This document shows, in pieces, positions 10,441 through 22,346 of a DNA stretch of 64,000 nucleotides. The DNA lies in NCBI GenBank assembly GCA_036925085.1, contig JAUPFP010000019.1, positions 4,413,501-4,477,500 on the forward strand, read 5' to 3'. Source of the stretch: Brachycybe producta. Its lineage: Eukaryota; Arthropoda; Diplopoda; Playtdesmida; Andrognathidae. The notes beneath the pieces were generated by a model. The model saw only the letters and a list, made by a program, of their open reading frames with translations. It was not told the DNA's origin and ran no database searches. How positions within the stretch are numbered: the stretch's first letter is position 1; the number at the start of each line of letters is the position of its first letter. A program made the translations under genes and the position numbers.

Positions 10441-13400
10441 CGTTCTCCCCGATGGTAGGTTAGGTTTAGGAGCGACTGCCAAGACTGGAGGGAAGAAGGG
10501 TAATAAGACTAGGCGGCGGAGCCCGGGTGGAAATAAGTCCACAGCAGCCCCGTCTGGGTCTGGCCAAATGGCTGTAGGTGGAGGTCCCACCCGGAAGCAA
10601 CCAGGTCCATGCTACAAGTGCGACCAAATGGGTCACTTGAAGAAGGATTGTCTGGAGGCTTTGGCCCGAGGACAGGTTGCTAGTGTGACACCTGGCAGAA
10701 GCCAGGCGGTGCTGTATGGCACGGGTCTTGTACCCGTGGTACAGCAGGACCGTGAGTGTCTGTCTACCGTAAGTAATGGACAGACATACTATCTGCCTGT
10801 TGCCAGAGACGATGGTGCGCCATCGTTAAACCGGCAACGGTCGCTGCAGAACTGAGCTGCAGTCGACCGGGTACGCTTAAAAACTCAGGTGTCCGGCAAA
10901 GCCGGCGAAGTTCGGGCAGTGTCCAAGTGCGTGGGAATCCTGCATGAAGCAGGGGTGCCTCTGGCGAGGTCTGCGGACCCGGAGATTACCCGTTGGGTGT
11001 TTCCGCAGCCATGCCCCACATTGGTTGCTGCGCTTGCCCGGCTGGAGAGCTGGGTGGCACCTTTCTTCCCTGATTGTGGGGAAGAAGGTCCAAAATGTAC
11101 GGGCATTACGAGGGCTTCGAGCGTTGCTGCGCCCATGCTGTTGCCCAGGCCTGGTAGGTCTCGTGGTTTGGAGACTGGTACCCAGACCCCCGAGCATCCG
11201 GTACGACCATCCCTTGTGAATGGGAGGACGGATGACGCTCGGAAAAGTAATGTCGGGCAACGACGGTTGCCTATACCGGAATTACAGAGCCGTGCTTATT
11301 TGCGTGGGGCACCACGTGTTCTGGTGTCGATGAATGATCGGCTGGTTGAGTCGATCGTCGCCACCCTGGTGCCGAGGTATCAGTAATGAGCATGTCGGTG
11401 GCACGGGAGATGGGGTTACCGGTGCAGGAGGTTAACCTCCCCTCATGCCTGTGTGGCATGGGCGGGTACTCCATCGTGATAGAAGGAGTCATGTACGTGG
11501 ACATGTCCATCCACAGGAGGTCCATCAGATCCCATCTTCTCATTGAGGGTGAAGGAGAAGCCATAATGGGTGTTGACCTGGCTTCTCAGTTTGGGCTGAT
11601 GGTGGACGTCGTGAGCCGGAAAATTTATTTTTGGGAAGACATCTGGACCACACATCCAGATGCTCTTCATGCTGCACTGGCCGATCAGGTGTTGCAGGGT
11701 ACTTCGGTACAGCTTCCGTACTCGTTAGTGGAGGCGTTGGCGAAGCTTCACGATTCTGTGGAGCCTCGTCTACTCCCTCCTTACGGGATACCGGAAGGGA
11801 TGCCTGCAGATCCTGGTAAGGGTAATGGGTGGGTCAACATTGTGTCGCCTGAACTCGCTGAGACCAGTTCTCCTATTAGGAGCGGGGATGTTTGTTCCCT
11901 GCGACTGTTGGAGAACGTATGGCTACCAGCTCATGAGCGGAAGGTAGTTTCTGTGAGCTTGGTAGAGCATGCTGGCCCTGGTCAGCTGCTTCTCGTAGAG
12001 CCCCATCGTAAAGCCTTAGGTGGCCGTGGTCTGTTGGCGGTGGCAGGAATTTCCGAAGCCACAGGACAAGGCACTTACGATATATGGCTTGAGAATGTTG
12101 CTGACGTTCCCATTGCCCTGGAAACGGGAGGGTGTCGCAACGGCACAAGCTGTGGAGGCAGCCATTGTGGTGGGACTGGACGGTCCATCTAAGTTGAGAG
12201 GGGGAGACCCCACTCATGGAGATGGCCGGCCATGGGGGCTTCCGTCTAAGTTGAGAGGGGCGACCAGAAAAGGTCGCCGAGTCCTCAATGCGGAAGTGAA
12301 ACCCACTCTCGAAGAGTGTCTTAAAATCGGACCTAGTCTGAAGCCTGAAGAGGCGGCACAGCTTCGGGAGTTCCTGCTAGAACGCCGTGATCATTTCGCA
12401 TTCAATTACTTAGAGCTGGGGAAACCCCGCTCGTTGAACATACGATTGATACCGGTGGGCTACCTCCGGTGCGAGAAGGATTGCGAAGAACCGCTCCGGC
12501 GGCTCATGCGATCGAGCGAGAAGAGGTAGCGAAAATGTTGGATGCAGGTGTAATCCAACCTTTGCATAGTCCTTACGCAAGCCCTATCTTACTTGTTCGC
12601 AAGAAGGATGGTGGCTTTCGTTTGTGTTGACTATCGGAGAGTGAACACCCAGACAAAGGCGGATCAGTACCCGCTACCTCGCATCGATGATGCCCTCGAT
12701 TCGCTAGCCGGAGCAAAGTATTTTGCAACCCTGGACCTTGCTAGTGGTTACTGGCAGGTCAGGATGTCGGAGCCAGACATTTAGAAGACAGCATTCATTT
12801 GCTCTCAAGGTCTGTTTGAGTTCCAAAAAATGCCTTTCGGACTCTGCAATGCTCCTGCCACTATGCAAAGAGCGTTAGACCTCTTGTTGGCAGGACACAA
12901 GTGGGAGAGCTGCTTGGTGTACCTAGACGATATTATCGTCTTTGGGAGCACCTTTGAGCAGTTTCTCGAACGCTTGAGTACTGTCCTGAGACTGTTACGG
13001 GGGCGAAGTGGGAAGTGTTTCTTCGGATTTGACAAGGTCAAATATCTCGGTCATATTGTGAGTGCCGAGGGAGTTGCTCCGGACCCTGGACTCGTGAAAG
13101 CAGTCGAAGAGTTTAGTGTTCCTACAATGGTGACTGCCGTCCGAAGTTTTCTTTGACTGGCCGGCTACTACTGTAGGTTCATTAAGGACTTCGCCAAGGT
13201 CGCAAGGCCACTGCATGATCTGACCAGGAAGGATGCGTCCTTTGACTGGTCAGAGCAGTGTGGTCTAGCGTTTGAGCGGTTAAAGGCATTTTTAACCGAA
13301 GCACCGGTGCTCACTATGTATGATCCACGTGGTGAGGTGTTAATTCACACCGATGCGAGTGGGTACGGTCTAGGTGTTGTAGTATACCAGAAGCTACCTG

Positions 13401-14840
13401 AGGACAAGGCTCCTCGGGTTCTGGCCTACGCTAGCCGTCTCATGAAGGGACCGGAAACACAGTATAGTGTCACCGAGCAGGAATGCTTGGCGATCATGTT
13501 TGCCGTGGGTAAATTCCGACCTTACATCTTTAACCGGGACTTTGTGATCGTAAATGATCACCATGCACTCTGTCATTTGCAGACTGCCAAAAACCTGCAG
13601 GGCAGGTTGGGGCGTTGGCAAATGCAGTTGCAGGAGTACCTGTATAAGATTCAATACAAGAAGGGAAAACTTCATGAGGATGCCGACTGTTTGAGTCGGT
13701 ATCCGGTAAATGAAGTTGACGATTCTTCTTTGCCTGAACACGTCGAGGCTGACGTGGGTGAGGTAAGTTACCGGGTCCGGTCTGAGGTGGATTGGGTAAT
13801 GGAGCAGGCTAATGACAATTGGTGCTCCAAGGTGAAGCGTGAGCTCTTCACCAACCCCGACTCGAACTTAAGGTTCAACTTTGTGGTGGCAAACAAATTG
13901 TTGTATGCCATCAAATCCATACAGGATCGCACAAGAACTGTGTTGGTTGTGCCACGGTCGTGTCAAGCCTTCTACTTGTGGAAGTTGCACGATAGCTCCG
14001 AAGCTGGTCACTTCGGAGTGTACAAGACATACCAACGGTTATGTACTCGTTTCTACTGGTTAGGTATGAAACGTGACACGGTGGAGTATGTTAAATCATG
14101 CTTGGTGTGTCAGAGAGTACGACAGTTCGCAAGAGCTCAAGGATTCTTGCAACCGATAGTTCCTGAGTACCCAGTTAATGCCTGGGGAATGGACTTTGTT
14201 GGGCCGTTTCCTGCGTCCGTGGGTGGAGTCACCTATGTGTTGATCATGGTGGACTACTTCACCCGGTACGGCGTGGTGAAGGCAGTACTTGTGTTGTCAA
14301 GTTCCTGAAAGATGAGATCTTGTTGGTGTATGGCACACCGACAACTCTCATCTCGGATCGTGGTTCCCAGTTCTGTAGCAAACTTTTGTGAAAGTTCAGG
14401 GAGCGCTATAATGTAGCGTAGCACCACACGACGGTGTACCATCCGCAAGCTAATGGGCTTACGGAGCGTACGAATAAAACCGTAATGGAGACCATAAAGC
14501 GTTACCTTGATCCCCTCAAGGACCAATGTGACTGGTTCGAGAAGTTACGGCCCGCCGCGTGGGCCTCCAACACTGCGGTGCAGGAGAGCACGGCTGCGAA
14601 CCGAGGATGGGGATTGATAATCTCCTTCCTGACGGTCCGATCCGCGACTTGCCTGACCAGCAAGCCGTGGAGGAGCATGCTCGTCAGAATTTGGCGGCCG
14701 CTCAGGCAAAGCAGAACAGCCAGTATGACGCTGGCCGGTTGCAGCCACCCCTGTACCAACCTGGTATGAAGGTTTGGATGAGAGATATGGCTGGGAAACT
14801 CGGCCAAGCCAAGAAGTGGAGTTTTGCGTACTAGGCTGAA
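10440..14840 (+). pseudogene. gag-pol region of Ty3/Gypsy fossil 1
   Basis: From left to right it shows a CCHC zinc knuckle (CYKCDQMGHLKKDC near 10608), a protease-like stretch (11280-12200), a reverse transcriptase with MPFGLCNAPATMQRALD and YLDDIIVFG (12590-13160), an RNase H with HTDASGYGLGVVVYQ (13307-13750), an integrase zinc-binding region ending CLVCQRV, and an integrase core with WGMDFVGPF and an NGLTERTNK block (13800-14560). The order PR-RT-RH-IN is that of Ty3/Gypsy elements. Most of the gag seen in fossil 2 is not recognisable here. The region is broken. Confidence 0.88.
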
Positions 14841-15085
14841 CTGGGTACGGTGGTCCGGCAGGTTTCCTATGAGAATTCGTAGATGGGTATGGTCGGAAGG
14901 TGCGGGACTAGTTTCACGTTGATAACCTGAAGCCGTACGTTCCCACATGTGGAGTTCATGAGGAAGATGGCCTAGGTGGCTCTGACACCTCATCGAACTC
15001 CAGTGGGACCAGAGATGCTGAGTCCCAGGCTGATAGGACGGTTTAGGATGGTGATGTTCCTCCGGGACCGTTTAGTCGGCCTGGC

Positions 15086-16190
15086 TTGGCTAGTGAGTCT
15101 ACCGACTCTGAGGCAGAGGAAGCACCTCAGCCCCGGTATAACCTCCGTCCGAGGAAACCGAAGGCTTTTGAGGTGATGCAAGCTTCCTCTGGGCCACCAG
15201 AGAGTGCCAGGACCCGTCAAGGACTCTATGAGCCCCTGCCCTGGTGGGAGAGAGCAGGCCGATCCCTGGAGTGGGATCAGGTCTCCGAAGGTGGTCACGG
15301 TACCGAACCCGTAGGTTCGGTCGGTGGGAACTCTCTGCCGGGTCAGCTCGCATTCACCTAGATGCGGGGGCAGCCCGGTGGGGACAGTTAGTGTTCCTGC
15401 CAAACGTGGTCCCGTGCCTTCCGTAGGAAGGACACCCTTCTCTCTGGGTCCTGACGAGGGGGTTTTCGCACCCCTGGGACCGGAAGAGAGATCCAGGTCT
15501 CCCCAGCCCTTTGGCAAGGGACGACACTCTTTAGCCAGTTTTCCATATTCAGAAGGAGAGGTCTTTCTGAATAACCGATTTGGTCTGTGGCAGGACCAGC
15601 CGGGAACGGAGGGGTTCCAGTACCTTGGTTATTACCGTTTGGGAGAGCCACTCCCGGTACCATGGTTGCTGTCGTTGCCGTCATTTAGCATGCAATATGT
15701 GCTTGCTTTTGGTGGTAGAGACTTTCCAGTGTTGTTGGTCGTCAACCCGGTTAGGAGACGTTTTGCATTTTTGGATGTGATGCGGACAGGAGCTGGATTA
15801 GTTCGTCTAGTCCAGCTCGCGGCACCATACGTCCAGCGTCTCCTTGGATGCGACTTGGTTGGGGAGTTTGTTGCCCAACCGCTACGAGGGAGCGAGTGAT
15901 CCCGCAGCCGCCCTCGTAGATCTTCTGACAAGTCGGACCCTATCTGGGGTCCGCAGCTTGCCACTCTGGCCATCGAGGTGTTTCGACGGCAGGAGGAGGC
16001 GAGGCTCAGGGGGACTGAGTTCGATATCAGAGGCGGGTGGCATAACACCCGGATGTGCCTGTGGTGGGCATGTCGGTGGATATCGGAGTGGTTGGGCACT
16101 CCTGTGGTTCCACCGCCGATGAATTCAGCCTGAAGCTGAGTGGGGGTCACAGGAGCAATCCTTGCTGGCTCGACTGACCTGATCCTGGGG
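15086..16190 (+). pseudogene. region downstream of integrase in fossil 1, unknown product
   Basis: Coding-like sequence follows the integrase. It starts with an acidic, serine-rich stretch and PRYNLRPRKPK, then leads to a block with MQYVLAFGGRDFPVLLVV and APYVQRLLGCDL (15690-15860). The second block is conserved in fossil 2 at 47530-47700. I do not recognise a domain. It may be a C-terminal extension of pol or a separate reading frame. The region is broken. Confidence 0.55.
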
Positions 16191-16213
16191 CGGATCAGGG
16201 AAGTTGAGAGGAT

Positions 16214-17058
16214 TGTGACAACCCAGTTTTGCTCTTTAGTTGGAGCTGACTAAATCTCCTGTGTTGTCTGCTAGGCTGGCTAATTAGCTGCCAGGCAGAT
16301 GACAAAATGGCCAGCAAGGGTCACTGTCCTCCCCCAGGTGGAGCAGCCTGGGGGTATAAAATGGCGGCTATTATATTCTGGACAGTGTGTGTGAGACCCT
16401 TGGATGAAGGTGGATGTGTTGGTTTTGTGCTCCACTTAAACAGGTGGCCAAGATGGCCACCATTCATCTCTTTGTTCTCTGGAGTAGAGTCATCTTTTGT
16501 GTTTTCTCTGCTGGACCACTGTCCAGCAGATTACTTGTATAATTAGTGAGTGTTTTATTCTATTCATTTATCTTGCATAAATTATCATCTTTGGTTGGCT
16601 CTCTGCTGGATAATTTAATCCAGCAGATATTGCCTAAACAACAGGGAGTGTTTTTATTAATTTATTAGTGAATAAATTATATCATTATTTTTCACTCTCA
16701 ACCACTGTGTGTCGTGTCATTCTTTGGGGAAGTTCCGCGAGGAAGGTGGGGGTTTACGGTTGGGAGTCGCCGTACCACCACCGTCCTGTTCCGGCTTGTT
16801 TCCGTCTTGTCGGCCGGTTCTTCACGTGCCGGTTTCTACGGTGGACCCATCAGGCGGTCACCGTAGGTTCTCGTCGTGGCGCGGCGGTCATCCGACCGTT
16901 GACCTTCGGCGAGGCAGGCTCCGGTTGGCCGGCACCACCCGGACACGTCGTCAGGAGGGCAGCCCACGTTACGATCCCGGCCCCTAACGGAGTCTGGATC
17001 TGGTAAGTCGGGGAAGATTTGCCGGGGTGTTGTTTCGGACCTAAGTCAGGTCGTTACA
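16214..17058 (+). repeat. 3' LTR of Ty3/Gypsy fossil 1
   Basis: Begins TGTGACAACCC after a purine-rich tract (gaagttgagaggat) and ends GTTACA. It is a full-length match to the 5' LTR with about 20 differences by eye. Confidence 0.9.
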
Positions 17059-17535
17059 GTGTGTCTGAGTCTCTGGGAGTATGTCTGAGTCTCTAGGAGT
17101 GTTTCTGAACCTGAGGAGTGTTTCTGAACCTGAGGAGTGTTTCTGAGCCTCTAGTAGTGTCTGTAGTTATCTAGGCGTCTTTCTGAGCCTCCAGGATTCT
17201 TTCTTAACATTTATGAATGTTTCTGAGTCACTGAGGGTGTTTTTGAGGCTCTAGTAGTACTTTTACAATTATTTCTGAAACTCCACGAGTGTTTAAAAGT
17301 GTTTCTTAGCTTCTAGAACCGTTTTTGAGTTTTTTGAAGATATTCTGAGCATAGATCAGTTTTTATAAATCTTTAGGAGTGTCTCTAGTTTTCTAGGAGT
17401 GTTTCTGAGCCGCTAGGAGTGTCTCTAGTTTTATAGAAATATTTCTGAGCCGCTAGGAGTGCTTCTGAGCCGCTAGACCTATTTTTCAGCCTCTGGGGGT
17501 GTTTCTGAGCCTTTTGGAGTGTTTCTGAGTTCATA
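17059..17535 (+). repeat. 20-bp minisatellite right of fossil 1, duplicate of the left flank
   Basis: 17059-17420 repeats 8048-8447 almost unit by unit, including unique landmarks such as gtagttatctaggc, cagtttttataaatcttt and gaaactccacgagtg. The LTR fossil is thus flanked by a direct repeat of about 370-400 bp. The array then continues for about 100 bp before it reverses. Confidence 0.85.
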
Positions 17536-17860
17536 GAGGTTTGGAAACACAACTACATGTTCAGAAACATTCCTGTATGTTTAGAAACATTGCAAGATGG
17601 TTCAAATAACTCTTGGAGACTGGCACATTTCTAGAAGCCCAGAAACATTCTTATCGGCTCAGGAACCCTCCTAAAAGATCAAAACCATGCCTAGAGGCAC
17701 AGATACTCTGCAAAAGGCCTAAAACTATCCTAGGGCTTCAGAAAGATCCCTAGACTTCCAGAAACATTCTTAGATGGTCAGATACACTCCTAGAGGGACA
17801 GAAACCCTCCTAAAATGTTAGAAATACTCCTAGAGGCTCAGAAAGTTTTAGAGACCATAA
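17536..17860 (-). repeat. minisatellite in inverted orientation, right arm of the foldback
   Basis: Units such as agaaacattcctgtatg, actcctagagg and ctcctagaggctcagaaa are the reverse complement of the 20-bp unit. This orientation switch is what identifies the structure as a foldback. Units are more diverged than in the main left array. Confidence 0.75.
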
Positions 17861-17932
17861 TGGGCATGCATTTAAGAGGAAATCTCATCCAATCCCATGA
17901 GATTGGATATGCGATGAAATGGGACCAATTGG

Positions 17933-18274
17933 GACTTGGGACATTATTAAGTTAATTTTTTTAGCTAAAAATGGAAATTATATATTTTTGGTTAACTTGA
18001 ATGCAATTTTTTTTCCAGTTTGAATCAGTCCGTGTTGGTGACATCTTTGGACTACTAGAGAGATTTTTCTAAGTTAGAATATTTTTTTTTCGATTTTTAA
18101 GCTAAAAAGCAAAACTATATTTCGGGTTAAATTGAATGCAAATTTGGCCATTTTGAGACAACGCCATTTTTGAACTCGGCCTATGTGGGCTGCCAGACCA
18201 GCTGATCTTTGTTAGTGGCCCCACTGTTTTAGATTTTATGTATTCCACTCTTCTATCGGCATGTTGCTGGCTCT
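17933..18274 (-). repeat. right terminal inverted repeat of the foldback element
   Basis: Reverse complement of the left end. It carries ggctgccagaccag, gttagtggccccact and atcggcatgttgctgg in the order expected for an inverted copy. Confidence 0.75.
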
Positions 18275-19369
18275 TGGAATAGCAGTTCGCAAGTATTCAG
18301 CAAGACTTTCGAGATTTGTATCGAAAAGTCCTCGCTGTGCCAGTCCAATGACGACTTAAATGCCTAGTTGAAACTATAGCCCAAGAAATGTTTCTTCAGG
18401 TACAATAATGTCAATTATATTGCCCACAAATGGACCGGCCACTGCATGAACTTACCAAAAGTGTTTAAAGAGTTAAGATAAAATATATTAAAAAGAAGAA
18501 CACAAGGTAACTTTTTAACACAAAAATATGCTAAGACTACAAAACTGGCTCCACGTAGGTTTCTTCGTTAAAATACGAATTAGAAACCCAGTAAGCCTTT
18601 TTATATGTGACAAAAGTATCTTATAAGCTTGGTAAGCGTTCTGGAAAGATGAAGTCCTTGTGCGAGTTGAGTAGCTTTTGAGCAAGTGAAAGTTAATCAG
18701 AATGTATTAGAAAGACTTGAGACTTACAGTTTGTGGAAACAATGGCAGGCCGAGTCTCAGCTGGGTCAACCATGCTGTTGATTTGAGAGATATACAGGAG
18801 ACGAGAGATGTGCAACTATCTCCAAAGACCCCATTTTCATAAACATTTTCTTGGTGATGCTAGTGAATATGTAAGACCTGTAAATGGACCAGCTACTTGT
18901 TTCAGTTGTACCCAAGTTACTGGACCAGGCCATGAGCTTGTGACACCCCAAATTGGAGCTGCTATCAAGATATTTGGCCAGTTTATCCTGTGGAGTTTTT
19001 TTGACTCATGGATTCACCCGAGGAGGTTATCATAGAGCTCGGATTTGTATCAGGTTCTCATATACCAAAAACAGTGTTCCTGAATAACCAATTGTATTTA
19101 TGATGGGACCAATCAGAAATAGAGGGATACACCTACATACCAGGACAACTATAAGTTTACAGAGCCACTCACACAGCAATTGCAAGTGAATTGTACTCAT
19201 TTTGTTATCGTTTGGATAGTTTACTGTCCATTGTATGCTCATTATATCCATACTTTAAATTGCGGAAATTTAAATAACATGTTTTGGGAAAAATGGTACG
19301 GGATAGTTTTCTTTTTCGTGTTTTCCTGAAATGAGTATCCCCAAATTTTAGGCGATTGAGTTATTCACA
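18275..19369. other. intron sequence, nothing recognised
   Basis: About 1.1 kb of unique-looking, moderately AT-rich DNA. A plus-strand frame at 18808-19035 has no similarity I recognise. Confidence 0.5.
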
Positions 19370-20258
19370 GTGAACTGTCCCCGGCGAGTTGTCACCAGAT
19401 GATATTGAGATGTTTTGGGGCCCGCCCGGTTCATTACTTTGTATGCACCTTGTATGTTGTAGCTTCTGGGCCACTCGGTACTCATAGGTACCGATTGACC
19501 CAGGGTCTATTTTTAACTTGACCTTATCGTTCTCCCCTCTTTACCATTGTTCTCTACTGCCACATGAGTGGATTTTATTGCTGTTTGATTAAGTTGTTTA
19601 TGTTTTTCGTTTCCCCTTTTAATAGGGGATGAGTTTTGGTCTATTTGCGCCCAAACTTTATTTTGTCCAATCACAGAAAAGTGTCCTGAGAATCCGACTT
19701 CTGGATTCTCAGGGTATATAAGGAGTTGTATTTTTATGTTTGATGTTCACTTTGTAAAACAGAGAATCTATGCAAAATTCTGGCTAGATTCTTGCATTAT
19801 TATCTTCAAGTGTATTATTTTCAAGTGTTGTGTTGTAAACCAAGTTATTCTATTTCACTCATCGTTTTTATATGTGGAATAAATCCTCATCTTTATACTT
19901 AAAACTACTGTGGTGTTTTAATTCTTTTAAAGTTAATTATCTTGTGCCGATGCAAATCATCATCTCGTTACAGCTCTACACCATTGGATATTCCAAGTCT
20001 TCAACAGGTGCAAACCTGCATATTCACACTATTTTCAAGAGTAAATTTACAGATGCAAGTCCGAGAAGAAAAAAGATCCTCAAAACTGTGAGAGTCTTTA
20101 TAAGAGACTAGTGAGGACATTAAATATACGTTATATTGGTCTAGTCCTCCCGGGCCGATAGAATTAGTGACCTAGCCAATCACTATTAATACGAGTGAAA
20201 ACTCGCTCGTATCATTTAAAAAGAGCAGATTCTATCTGGGGGAAAAAGGTCCGTCACA
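19370..20258 (+). repeat. LTR of a second LTR family (probably solo)
   Basis: A TATA box (gggtatataagg near 19714) is followed by a polyadenylation-type gtggaataaatcc near 19875, and the end reads gtccgtcaca at 20249-20258. The segment agatcctcaaaactgtgag and the following tagtcctcc block match about 58640-58700 and, inverted, about 39670-39730. No internal region is attached. The left border is uncertain. Confidence 0.55.
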
Positions 20259-20620
20259 ATATAATCATTGTCATTGAAGGCTTCTCTGATTGATTGCCAG
20301 GATGGGCTGAATCTACTCCATTGGTTATGCTTAATCTTTAAGCAGATAGTGGCCGCTGTGGTTTCAACCTTGTGGTTGGTTAAGGCAGGGTCAGGATTTA
20401 CTGTGCATGTGAGTTGTTCAAATGTACTGAAATAGGTGATATTGAAGTGACTGCATTTGGAATGTGCACAATAGTGAGCTATCATACCTTATGAACTTCA
20501 TGGTCTGAACGAGATTTTACAGTTCTGGAAACCGAGATTATGCTCATATAACAAATTATTATTTCTTCTTATCTTTTATAGAGGAGGGTTGATTTTTATA
20601 ATTTTTATTTTGTATTTCAG

Positions 20621-20682
20621 GAAGGAGAAGCGATCGATTCCTTTTTTAATAACATGCTGTGTACGAGAAGTGGAAAAACGAG
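20621..20682 (+). CDS. abr/bcr: abr/bcr exon 3 of window (start of RhoGAP domain)
   Basis: This 62-bp exon follows tgtatttcag and precedes gtattt. It completes a lysine codon begun in exon 2, then encodes KEKRSIPFLITCCVREVEKR and the first base of a glycine codon. It corresponds to the opening helix of the RhoGAP domain (ERSKVPYIV..CVEE.E.RG in BCR/ABR). It is too short to be found by ORF length and was located by looking for the missing phase-2 to phase-1 exon. The match and both phases fit exactly. Confidence 0.93.
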
Positions 20683-21776
20683 GTATTTATTTCAAATTTT
20701 ATTCTTTTTTTTAATGTCGCCCCACATCTACTGTATTTCAAAAACCTAGGGGTGCTAAGCAGCATTTTGTCTTTTCTTCAAAAAAATGTTTATAATCAGA
20801 CTCGGCTCAACAAGATCTTTCCAACTAGTTATAATCATTTCTAAATAGGTAAAGGATTCACTTTTTGAGCAGTGTTGTTACTGTTTGAAATAGTGCTAGA
20901 TTGCAACACGTATGTTCGTTTTATGTAATTCGCATTTTACAGTCAGAATTACGCTGAAAAAACGGACAGGACATGTTGGTGTTGGAATCTTGTCAGGACA
21001 GTTATCACAAGTACTTTATGTTTTTTACAAACCTAAAAAAGTCAGCTACAACTTTATATTGATATGGGTCCGACACATTATCAGTATAACGTTTACAAGC
21101 TACTCATCAATCCTACCGCCTGTATCTTTTCTCCAGTTCATACAAATTTGTAGCAGACTGAGGCCCGTATTAAGGCATGTGCCAATTGCTACCATGAACA
21201 GGGATCCCTGATGTTTATTGGCCTCGTGTGCCCCACGAAAAATCACTTATCATATTTATTAATATACTAGCAGAGATACCCGGCGTTGCCCAGGGCAACA
21301 TATGAAGGTAACCATGCCACAATGTTTTTCTTGCTTGAACATGAATTATGCATATAGACCCTTATGTACACTTGCCCTAAAGGGACATTTGCCCTAAAAC
21401 CACTTTTTTTTCTTTTCATACGGTTAAATGGCTTTCGGGGAATGGGGGAGGGGAATGGCAAGTTGTACAGGAAACTGGCAAAACTTAAAGAGACCATTAC
21501 CTCTAGAACTTTCTACTTAAAATTATGAAGAGACTTACCTTTTGATTGTAAAAATGATGTTTTTTTAAAGTACCTTCTTAATTAAAAATACTTCAAAATG
21601 ATTCGGTATTTGGTAAAAATTTGCAATTTCAGATAGATGCGCCACCAAACAACATGAATTGGAACTAAAGCAATAAAAATTATACTAGTATACTCGAAAA
21701 ATATCGATATATAAGCCTAAAGTTTGCCTGTGTTGTCACGTCACATGACTTTTAATTCATTATTCAAATACATGTA
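20683..21776. other. intron 3 start; one short conserved repeat tail
   Basis: Mostly AT-rich DNA without recognisable genes. At 21277-21297 the phrase gatacccggcgttgcccag resembles a terminal motif common in several animal repeat families. I cannot assign it to a specific element. Confidence 0.35.
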
Positions 21777-22342
21777 TGTGACAGTACGGGGTTTCGATTC
21801 AGGGGCTCAGATTATTGCCACAAGAGAGCATGGAAGGCAATCCAATAAAATGGCCGATCGTCGTTGAAAAGATAGAATAAGAAAACTAAATGCAGAATAA
21901 ATGAAATATTTATTCTGCAAACAAACATATATAAGTTTGTGTCTCCTCAGAGGGAAGGGTACATGGGATGGTTAAGGATTATAGTTACACTTGTTGGTAG
22001 AAAATAAGCGGTCCTCTCGGACAGAAAGCAGACGGCTTATAGAGCGTCTGCATGAGCGTCATATAAGCAAAGAAAGAACCGCGAGATTTGAACATCGCGC
22101 CTTTTATACCCTCATGCTTGACCACGCCCCCATTCTACGGGGACGTTTCCAAACATGAGGCTCCAGAATGTTCCAATCCCGCGGAAGTGACGTCATAGAT
22201 CACACTCACGCGGACACAGAAGAGAGAAAGGAAACAGAGAGGGAGATGGATATAGTTATCCATCTCAGCGAGTACAAGATTTGTATTGATGATTGGACGA
22301 TTCCAATTTGAGAAAAGGTAAGTAAAATATCACCCCGTCACA
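21777..22342 (-). repeat. solo LTR with TGTA target duplication
   Basis: A 566-bp segment runs from TGTGACAGTACGGGG to CACCCCGTCACA and is flanked on both sides by TGTA (21773-21776 and 22343-22346). Read on the minus strand it has a TATA box (gggtataaaaggcg) and downstream AATAAA signals, as expected for an LTR. A TGACGTCA octamer (CREB-type site) lies in its upstream part at about 22190. No internal region is present, so two LTRs probably recombined to leave one. Confidence 0.8.
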
Positions 22343-22346
22343 TGTA

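Larger units (their letters stand above)
8448..17058 (+). mobile_element. Ty3/Gypsy-type LTR retrotransposon fossil 1
   Basis: A plus-strand LTR element of about 8.6 kb. It has two LTRs of about 843 bp, a primer-site-like start (attggtggaggcgcc) directly after the 5' LTR, a long repetitive leader, a reduced gag region with a CCHC knuckle, and a pol region with protease-, reverse transcriptase-, RNase H- and integrase-like segments in Ty3/Gypsy order. A further coding-like stretch lies before the 3' LTR. The LTRs differ by roughly 2-3 percent by eye, so it is fairly young. It is broken, with on the order of ten lesions. It sits in the foldback minisatellite, and its flanks do not show a matching 4-5 bp target duplication. 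Confidence 0.9.
1241..18274. mobile_element. foldback-type element with 20-bp subterminal minisatellite, carrying three nested insertions
   Basis: The outer ends are inverted repeats. The left end reads aacatgccgat (about 1249), ggggccactaac, ctggtctggcagcc, taggccgagtt and aatggcgtc. The reverse complement of about 18070-18274 carries the same blocks in the same order. Inside each end is a tandem array of a unit close to tttctgagcctctaggagtg, in + orientation from 1790 to 17535 and in reverse orientation from about 17536 to 17860. The element has no coding sequence of its own. Without its insertions it would be about 3.1 kb. Inverted repeats with internal tandem arrays are the hallmark of foldback elements (FB of Drosophila, Galileo). 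I could not find a clear target duplication, so the exact outer borders are approximate. Confidence 0.72.

Noticed and set aside
18808-19035. Plus-strand 75-codon frame as a possible missing host exon
   Set aside because: It has no similarity to BCR/ABR and the flanking exons already join in phase without it.
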